From Rutstroemia sp. NJR-2017a BVV2 (Eukaryota; Ascomycota; Leotiomycetes; Helotiales; Rutstroemiaceae), in the NCBI GenBank assembly GCA_002946415.1, contig NJPS01000048.1:992001-1056000 (forward strand): a stretch of DNA of 64,000 bases. The letters run 5' to 3'. The translations under genes were made by a program, and so were the position numbers. Shown in pieces: positions 56,927 through 64,000 of this stretch. Positions within the stretch are counted from its first letter, which is position 1. Every line of letters begins with the position of its first letter. The notes under the pieces were generated by a model that worked only from the letters and a program-made list of their open reading frames with translations, ran no database searches and was not told where the DNA came from.

Positions 56927-59158
56927 ATGCCATCAGCAACGATGAAAACGACTGTTGTTACGGGAATGAAGAGAAAATCGGCGCCAAGCAAAACTGCGCA
57001 GGTGAAAGAGAGCAAAAAGGCGAAAATTGATTCAGGACGAAAAGACAAGGTCGCAAAACCGAAGGCTAAGCCTTCAAAGAAAGTCGAGACTGAGAGTGAG
57101 AGCTCGGATTCTGATGAGGATGGAGGAGTGGAATTGGATTCGCCTTCTGGTGATGAGGAAATGAGTGATGCAGTTTCGGAAAATTCTCCCAAGGAAGAAG
57201 ATGGTATTCATCCTGACAGAGTTAAAGCTGTAGCGGCGAACAGTAAGCTTTACCTTTTCAATGACCATTCTATACCTGCTAATCATGCTGCAGGTCAATC
57301 CTCGAAAGAAGCGCATGCGAAACAAAAGCAATTGGCCCAAGAAAGGAAAGCTGCAAAGCCTCTTGCAGATCAATTAGCACGCACGAAGAAAATATGGGAG
57401 CGTTTACGTCGAAAGTCACACGTTCCAAAGGAGGAGAGGAAACAATTGGTCGAGGAGTTATTCGAGATAATCACGGGTAGAGTAAAGGACTTCGTGCTGA
57501 AGCATGATAGTGTTAGAGTTGTTCAAACCGCTATCAAGTATGCGAATCCGGAGCAGAAACGAATGATTGCCAAGGAGCTGTCTGGAACCTATCGTCAACT
57601 GGCCGAGAGCAGATATGCTAAGTTCCTGATTGGAAAGTTGTTGGTCCAAGGAGACGATGAGATTAGAGATACCATTGTGCCGGAATTCTACGGCCATGTT
57701 CGTCGACTTATCAAGCACCCTGAAGCTGGTTGGATTCTGGACGACGTCTACCGTGGAGTTGCTACAAAGCAGCAGAAGGCTAACCTTCTCCGGGAGTGGT
57801 ATGGCGCCGAATTTGCGCTGTTCGAGAAAGACAAGTCAAAGCCAGTTACTGGAGAACTTTCAGAGATCTTGGCTGCAGAGCCTGGGAAAAGGGCTCCAAT
57901 CATGAGATATCTGCAGGAGATGATCAACCATCTGATCCAAAAGAAGACAAACGGTTTCACACTTCTACACGACGCTATGCTGCAATACTTCCTCAATGCC
58001 AAAGCTGGGACTGAGGAGGTCACAGACTTCATAGAACTACTGAAGGGGGACGAAGAAGGTGATTTGATGAAGAATTTGGCGTTTACCAAGTCAGGAGCCC
58101 GAGTTGTTTGTCTTGCCTTAGCATACGGAACCGCTAAAGACCGAAAGCACATCTTGAAGATGTACAAAGATACGTTGCAGATGATGGCAGGTGATGCAAA
58201 TGGTCACATTGTCATCCTCGCTGCGTACGAAGTTATCGACGACACTGTCCTGACGGCGAAATCTATCTTCCCGGAATTACTCAGCAAGGATGAAGACAAG
58301 CAAGTCGAGAACACCATTTTCTCCGCCAACGACCTCAACGCTCGTATCACACTTCTTTATCTCTTCCAAGGCCGTTCCAAGTCCCTATTCCCATCTAGTC
58401 ATAGCTCAGATCTTGAAATTCTATCCGAAATTGATAGAGTTCGCACAACAACAAGTAAGAAGGACCCGGAAGCTCGACGTCAAGAACTAGCCAAGGCACT
58501 GTCTCCATATCTGTTGAAAGCGATTGCCTCTGCCGCGAAGGACCTAACATCTACTTCCTTTGGCTGCCAATTCATCACTGAAGTTCTCTTCGGGGCCGAA
58601 GGAGATAAATCCGCAGCCCTCGAAGCAATCGCCGAAGCCGTCTCAGGCGACCCAACATACGTCCAACCTCCAGTCGAAGAAGGAACAACAAGCGAAGAGC
58701 CCCCCTCCCATATCGCTAGCACCTCGTTTGGTGGTAAGATGATCAAAGCTCTTATTGCAGGCGGTCGCTTTGACCCGGTCAGCAAATCCGTCGTCCCGGT
58801 TGAGCCAGCGCTCAACTTTGCGAATATCTTGTACCCACACATTAAAGAATATATTGTGGAGTGGGCTACAAGTCCTAGTTCGTTTGTGATAGTGGCTCTG
58901 CTGGAGTCGGAGGCGTTTGAGCAGAAGATGAAGGAGGAAGTGAAGAAGACTTTGGTTAAGAATAAGAAGGTGTTGGAGAAGGCGGCGAAGGAGGAGACGA
59001 AGGAACAGAAGGCGAGGAGAGAGGAGGCTGTGGAGAAGCAGGCGAAGGTAGAGGCGGATGGGAAGGGGAAGAAGAGCAAGGGTAAGGGTGAGAAGGAGAA
59101 GGATAAGGTGAGGGAGGTGGGGAATAAGGGCACGGCGATGTTGTTGGGTATGATTTGA
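56927..59158 (+). CDS. PUF6: Puf6/PUM3-type RNA-binding ribosome-biogenesis protein
   Basis: Nucleolar PUF-like protein acting in 60S subunit biogenesis and mRNA regulation in yeast. The frame runs 743 codons without a stop. The N-terminus is basic then acidic (ESESSDSDEDGG), followed by a PUM-HD/CPL region: RTKKIWERLRRKSHVPKEER, VKDFVLKHDSVRVVQTAIKY and later armadillo-like repeats such as HPEAGWILDDVYRG, and a Lys/Glu-rich C-terminal coil. Positions 57243-57293 look like a real 51-base intron: GTAAGC donor, TGCTAATC branch site and CTGCAG acceptor. Because its length is a multiple of three and it lacks a stop, it is easily missed. Spliced, the protein is 726 aa and reads AANSQSSKEAHAKQ, as expected for the family. 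Confidence 0.94.
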   Translation: MPSATMKTTVVTGMKRKSAPSKTAQVKESKKAKIDSGRKDKVAKPKAKPSKKVETESESSDSDEDGGVELDSPSGDEEMSDAVSENSPKEEDGIHPDRVKAVAANSKLYLFNDHSIPANHAAGQSSKEAHAKQKQLAQERKAAKPLADQLARTKKIWERLRRKSHVPKEERKQLVEELFEIITGRVKDFVLKHDSVRVVQTAIKYANPEQKRMIAKELSGTYRQLAESRYAKFLIGKLLVQGDDEIRDTIVPEFYGHVRRLIKHPEAGWILDDVYRGVATKQQKANLLREWYGAEFALFEKDKSKPVTGELSEILAAEPGKRAPIMRYLQEMINHLIQKKTNGFTLLHDAMLQYFLNAKAGTEEVTDFIELLKGDEEGDLMKNLAFTKSGARVVCLALAYGTAKDRKHILKMYKDTLQMMAGDANGHIVILAAYEVIDDTVLTAKSIFPELLSKDEDKQVENTIFSANDLNARITLLYLFQGRSKSLFPSSHSSDLEILSEIDRVRTTTSKKDPEARRQELAKALSPYLLKAIASAAKDLTSTSFGCQFITEVLFGAEGDKSAALEAIAEAVSGDPTYVQPPVEEGTTSEEPPSHIASTSFGGKMIKALIAGGRFDPVSKSVVPVEPALNFANILYPHIKEYIVEWATSPSSFVIVALLESEAFEQKMKEEVKKTLVKNKKVLEKAAKEETKEQKARREEAVEKQAKVEADGKGKKSKGKGEKEKDKVREVGNKGTAMLLGMI

Positions 59159-59721
59159 GAAGGATAAACCGTTGTGTAATATGTGATGTGTCGGTTGCAA
59201 TGATCAAACGGCTCACTTAAAAGAAGTGTTTAAGCATACTAGAGACTATGGCGTTATAACTGGTGGGACGAGAAAATGAGTATAGTGGTTGTCGAAGTAC
59301 AACTAGACGAATCAAATCAGCTGTCCTGTTCCTCACAAACACCCTGCTTATTTAGCAGAAGTCACAGAGCTGTTATGATCGAAAATGTTATCTTGGTTGT
59401 TCTGAATATACACCCGTTCGCCGCCCTCTTATGCATCCAAACGCCCTTTTCTCCAACTGAGCCTATGCTTGCGGTTTTATATGATCAGTCTAACACCCTC
59501 CTATCTGTATATATCCAGTTCCATCGCCTGTAGCCCGTATCCCTCTGTAGTACCTGATATGCAATTTTATAGTCCATGCACCTCCAATATATCCATACAA
59601 TACCCCTCCAATATATTCGTACAAGTACCCAAATCTCTAGCTCTTCTCTCCAAGTCGGCCATCTCACATACATCCATTTCTCCGTGTACTATCCCTACTC
59701 CTACAAATTCAAGAGTAGAAT
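59159..59721. other. Convergent intergenic region
   Basis: A 563-bp stretch with the 3' ends of PUF6 and the transporter gene. It contains repeated CTCCAATATAT words near 59580-59620; no gene seen. Confidence 0.5.
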
Positions 59722-61309
59722 CTACAAAATAGCCTGACATGCCTTCAGCGAGCCCACAACAGCAAAACATATCACAGGCGATACGGCATATGTAACCGTG
59801 ACGAATTTCGCGATGGACATCTTTTCTTCTTCACCGGCGCTGCTGACGTCCGCTAGGGAGGTGAGTTTGGTTGCCGGTGGGCCTAGTTTATGATAATGAA
59901 GTGTTAGTGGGTTGATCTGAGAGAGGGATAGATAGGAGAGATAAGAAAGATAGGGAAAGAAACGCACCAGTAGGTAGTAGCATTAGAACGAACCAGAGGA
60001 TCGGGTCCTCTATCAACCAGTTGGTTTTCTGTGCTACAAGGTAGACGGCCCCTATACTGACACTATGTTTTCCCAACGATGGTCAGTAATCTACTCATCT
60101 AACATTGTAACACGACCAAAACATAAGACCAGGAAGTATGGAGAAGTACTCACAGAGGCCACATCACAAAGCGAATAAAGAACACGGTCAGGGTTACATT
60201 CCATTTAATCGTCCCACTCGCCTCGCCTTTCTTCATCTTGACCAAACTCCCACTAAGTTTGGCACCCACAACAACCAATTGCAAAGCAGCGAATAGATTT
60301 CCCACGTTTTCACCAGATGAAGTCAACCATGCTTTGAACACACCACCTCTGGCTGGCTCATCAAAAAACGCTCTATGGAAAGGCGGAACCAGTCCCACTA
60401 TTGCGCCGATAATGGCTCCAATCATAGGTGCGTTTACGAATGTGCTTGCTATACTAAGGTATTTCTGCACAGGTGCGGGGAACGCGTAGAAGCCATCCGA
60501 GACTTTATGCGCGGTAGCGGCTTCGACTTGAGCGACGCGGTGGGGTAGGAGCGTGGTGGTTTCGTTGGAGTGCTGTTCTTGCTCATCGGCTGTTCTGCCT
60601 TCGGAGTTGGTGGGGTGGTCATGATCTCCTTCATCATCACTATCGGGCTTCCGCCCATCTTCTTCATCGGGAGATTTGGCGTCGCCGAGGAGTTTCGGTC
60701 CGATAGCGAAGGTCAGGCTATTGCCGACCATGGAGGAGACGAGGAAATAGGATTTTGCGCGTCTGAGGGCGGCGGAACTGGTGTCCTCACCGATGGTGAG
60801 GGCTTGGAGAATGCCGGCTGTGTCAAGGGCTTGGATGAGGAGCAGGGGAAGAGCAGTTGTGTTGTTAAAGCAGACTAGTTGGTGTTAGGTTAAAGGGGGT
60901 CTCGTGTGTGGGCTGAGGGCTGAGGGCTTCCTTACTTGCAGGCACTGCCCAAGATGGGAATTTGAACATTCTTTTTAGAGCCAGTCCCAAAGCCATTGAC
61001 GACAGTGTATAGATTAACGCCCAGAATGTGGCAAAATCAGCATGATCCATCCCTACATATGTTGTGTCACTTACGCAAAACCGGTACATAACGGTAAGCC
61101 GTTGCAGGCTGCAACTCCTGCCCAACATTTGTAATCAACAGTGCGGGTAAAAACAACTTAACGCACACATTCGAGATGTCCTTCGCAGAAGACTCCTTCA
61201 GCAAATTAAACCTTGCTGCCAACACTCCATAACTGATCGTCAACAGTACAGTCAAAGAAGCTTGTAAAGCACCTAGAAAGGTCGTGAGAATGCTCTCCGA
61301 GTCGCCCAT
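59722..61309 (-). CDS. Auxin efflux carrier (AEC/PILS-like) family membrane transporter
   Basis: Member of the membrane-transport family that includes plant PIN/PILS and fungal Ecm3-like proteins, probably in the ER. Five exons: 61309-61075, 61025-60936, 60874-60154, 60062-59968 and 59882-59722, giving 433 aa with all phases consistent. Two hydrophobic halves (LTVLLTISYGVLAARFNLL onward, and from KYLSIASTFVNAPMIGAIIG) flank a hydrophilic Asp/Glu/Ser-rich loop, and FNNTTALPLLLIQAL is the family signature. The first intron has a perfect GTAAGT donor and a GCTGAT branch site but no AG where the conserved protein resumes (VPVL-LWALIYTLSSM): the bases are CACAT. The gene may use a non-canonical site, be disrupted, or contain a sequence error. 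The other three introns are GT-AG. Confidence 0.85.
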
Positions 61310-61915
61310 TCTTCGTCTTCTTCGGCTTGTTCGAGTGGCACGATAAAGGGGGCAAAATAGCAATATGTGACAGAAAGGAGGTATAGAATGATACCGTAGC
61401 ACTACTCGTACATGCAGGAAGTAATAAAGAACAGCGACAACTCCTTACCTCATCTGACGCAAGTTGGGATAGAGCTTTCCGTGCAGACGCTTGCAAGTAC
61501 GTCATCCCTGACGGGGCTAGTTAAAAGATGGGGAAAACCAGGAACAGGCGAAAAGTCAGCAGATCATGGCGATGAACTGCTTCTTTGAGGCTTTTGATCG
61601 CGTGCTGGTGGAGTTCCATGGAAAGTCGAAAATCATGGGCAACAAGCTTTGAGAGGACGACGACGTCGCCAATGAGATGAAAATGAGGTCCCAGTCTGCT
61701 TCGATACGGCCAAAACACTGGGGCTGCAAATGTGAAACATAGGACTGTTCTTGTGAGCCTCTGTGTCCATGGCAGGACTTTTGCTGCAGTTTCAGTTCAT
61801 CCATCTGTGCAGGTAGACTGGACTTGTGTGGTATGGTGGTTATGGTGATTATGATGGAGGATCCGTGACGCGGGGACGGGAGAATATGGGCACGCAAGTT
61901 CCTGTCCGAGCGAAG

Positions 61916-61937
61916 CCGAGTCCGAGTCCGAGTCCGA
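61916..61937. repeat. Hexanucleotide repeat CCGAGT
   Basis: Three CCGAGT units plus CCGA in tandem, about 610 bases upstream of the transporter start codon. Directly visible. Confidence 0.9.
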
Positions 61938-61965
61938 ATAATGTCCGCGTTCCATAAGTTGCAGG

Positions 61966-61973
61966 TCACGTGA
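61966..61973. promoter_or_regulatory. TCACGTGA palindrome upstream of the transporter gene
   Basis: A perfect 8-bp palindrome with a CACGTG core, identical to the one upstream of RAD51. A candidate bHLH (Cbf1-type) site, by motif only. Confidence 0.3.
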
Positions 61974-64000
61974 AATGACTGAATCCAATACTAAATCGAC
62001 GACATCGATTTCTCTATCTCATATTTAATCTTGCTGGTAACCTTTCTCAACCTTGTGTAGACCATAACTATGGAGATACACACACTCGATATCGAAAAAT
62101 CCGTTTCCGTGTCAAAGGGCGAGCGCTGTCGGATTCCGTGTGGGGCACCATTCGGTTTACTTGGGGGCGAAATTGTCTTGCTTTATAGGAAGGCAAAACA
62201 GGTCGTCGATGCTTACGACATGACGAGTTGAGTACAGCTGCAGCTTACTGTTGATGCAAGACAGCACAATCATGGGGCCTCTTTGCACCGATTTACGCAT
62301 ACCTCCAAACAATAACAGATGGTCGGATAGAGACAGCTGAGGCGCTGCCATTGCATTTGTTTCTCACTTATGTCGTCGATCGGTCGATGATCCTGTGGTC
62401 AAAACACTGTCCGAGTTCGACCTTGAACGGCTATATCAATCCAGATACTATTCGAAAGCGCTCATCTTTGCCATATACTCTCGATGGCTGAACTGGTGGC
62501 TCTCCCAAGACCATCCATTGAGGTATTTGTAGGCAGCAGAGGCGTATCGAGGAACTATACAACCGCGCAGGAAAAGGACAATTTCTTGTTTGCTGAGGGG
62601 AATTGGCACCATGGCGAGATCTCTAAGGGGGTAGATCTTGAACTCGGCAGCAAGGTTTTGCTGCCGCACGAATCATCACCATCCGACCCCAAAGATCACT
62701 GAAGTGACGCCGTCTTGTCAACTTCTCATTCAACGACTAGGGGTCCAACTACTATTTTCAGGACATCGTTCCACTCTTTATCCTGCCGAGGACAAGTTCC
62801 ACCGTCTAGGGGAGATGCAGGAGGAGCTGAAATGTGGATGCGTCGGCGGTATTTTAATATACTATTTTAAAGCTCACTCCTCATTATAGGATTCTCACGG
62901 CTATAGCTTTTGTCTTGGAAGGATGAATAATCTTGACTCTACCACACCACACAGAACTTCCAGTCTAAGCAGTTTTTGCCCCAACATACTGTTGATCAAA
63001 GCCCTTATCGTAGGACGATCTCGATCATTATATGAGGATACCCAGCAGCACTAATAAAATTCTGCAGCACGGGCATTTGAGGGCTTTCGCTAGTATGCAG
63101 CATAATACGAAGTTGCAATGCATATGAGGAGTTGTCTTCGAGGAGATGAGAGCTTGGGTATCATTAACTTATTAAGGAAGGGGAAACTCCGAGGATAACC
63201 CTTCAGCTAAGATTGCTGCTAAGGAGGGCTGTTTCTTTCTGCACCCCAGGTTTTCACAATGACTTCATTTCCTGCATCTTTCCAGCCACGTCGGTACCAC
63301 TTATACTTCGGATGAATGTGGAGGAGAACCTGCAGAAGGAAAAGCCTCGGCGGTGCAATTTGGCGTTCAGCCATTGCGCCGTGTGCTGCAGCGTCGAAGT
63401 CTCCAAGACTCCAACTCATGGTCTGCTCAGTTGCACTAGCATTCTGTTCGTGACACATGTTCCAAGTTTGACACCCGGTCTCGGAGAAAATACCATTCGT
63501 TTCCAAACCCTTGCTTGGACCCTGAGAGCTATTCTCAGTACTTTACAGTATTTTCTTTGGTCAAGAATTGCTTCTACAGCTACTCTGTGTGGTAACAGTA
63601 TGCAAGTGTATTTGGTAACAGAATGCAAGTGTATTAGATGGGCAATGCGACTGGAGAGGTACATGCAGTGGTTGCAGGCATCAAATGGTATTCCTGTAAG
63701 GTCTAGTGCGGCTGTGTGTAGGAATGGTTCGAAGATCGGGTCATTCTTGATGTCTTTTATGCACCGAAAAGGTACTTACGAAGGCTGTCAGCAACCACGA
63801 ATCAAGAGGTTGAAAGCTGTAGCTCCCCCGCAATTTTCTGAAAGGAAAAGTGGAGACCCCTATTTTCGCTGCTCTGTACTTTTTTCCCATTTGGTTAGGT
63901 TGAAGCGGCAACCCTCCTTAATAGTACTGCTATTGCATAGTACTACCCCAATCAAGCACGGGCTGAACTAATCAAGTTTTACCCTGTCAGCACGTTAACA

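Larger units (their letters stand above)
61310..64000. other. Gene-free right edge
   Basis: About 2.7 kb without a supported gene. The left part is the promoter of the transporter gene. It has a CCGAGT repeat (61916-61937) and a TCACGTGA octamer (61966-61973). The longest frame is at 63312-63971 on the plus strand (219 codons from its ATG); it shows no domain, signal or fungal family I recognise, and overlapping minus-strand frames look equally protein-like, so neither is called. Confidence 0.45.

Noticed and set aside
58480..59133. 217-codon minus-strand frame opposite PUF6
   Set aside because: It is antisense to the conserved PUF6 C-terminal half; composition is the complement of a Lys/Glu-rich region.
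63312..63971. 219-codon open frame at the right edge
   Set aside because: No family, signal or domain is recognisable, overlapping minus-strand frames are similarly open, and no splice or promoter support was seen.
1..64000. Transposable elements or CRISPR arrays
   Set aside because: No transposase, reverse transcriptase, long terminal or inverted repeats, or regularly spaced repeats were found.

Overview
This is a nuclear DNA window from a filamentous ascomycete (Pezizomycotina). The evidence is short GT-AG introns (mostly about 45-90 bases) with CTRAY-like branch sites, closely packed genes on both strands, and fungal families such as HET-domain protein, tRNA ligase, ERG2, tannase, DUF3405 and DHA-type MFS. 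The protein flavour resembles Leotiomycetes (Botrytis/Sclerotinia relatives), but that is inference. I found no transposon, rRNA, CRISPR array or convincing tRNA. I built 27 gene models by joining exons across introns and checking reading phase at every junction.

Layout. 0.9-5.1 kb: tRNA ligase TRL1 and a secreted CAP/PR-1 protein. 6.7-13.4 kb: HIT hydrolase, aldo/keto reductase, a NIP30/Fyv6-type splicing protein, ERG2 sterol isomerase and a Cus2/Tat-SF1 splicing factor. 15.0-17.4 kb: an Arf GTPase and a p24 cargo receptor, divergent. 17.5-33.7 kb is the more accessory part: HET protein, MFS transporter, tannase/feruloyl esterase, DUF3405 membrane protein, acetate kinase and a modin-like membrane protein. 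34.8-49.9 kb: a membrane-anchored low-complexity protein, nucleoside hydrolase, LSM8, VPS26, NUP120, RAD51 and a second single-pass protein. 50-53 kb is a 3-kb gene-free stretch. 53-61.3 kb: a conserved serine-rich protein, then ACL4, GIR2 and PUF6 side by side, then an auxin-efflux-carrier-family transporter. The last 2.7 kb has no supported gene.

How they fit together. Most genes are independent housekeeping genes. Two themes stand out: RNA processing (TRL1, Fyv6-like, Cus2, LSM8) and ribosome production or translation (ACL4, GIR2, PUF6, with GIR2 and PUF6 sharing a 197-bp divergent promoter). The HET and modin-like genes point to non-self recognition or incompatibility. No biosynthetic gene cluster is seen.

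No clearly new multi-gene system is visible. The best leads are gene-level: a transporter intron that seems to end in AT instead of AG, a 27-base ERG2 micro-exon, a presequence-like alternative N-terminus on tRNA ligase, and an out-of-frame signal-peptide-like leader overlapping the tannase start.
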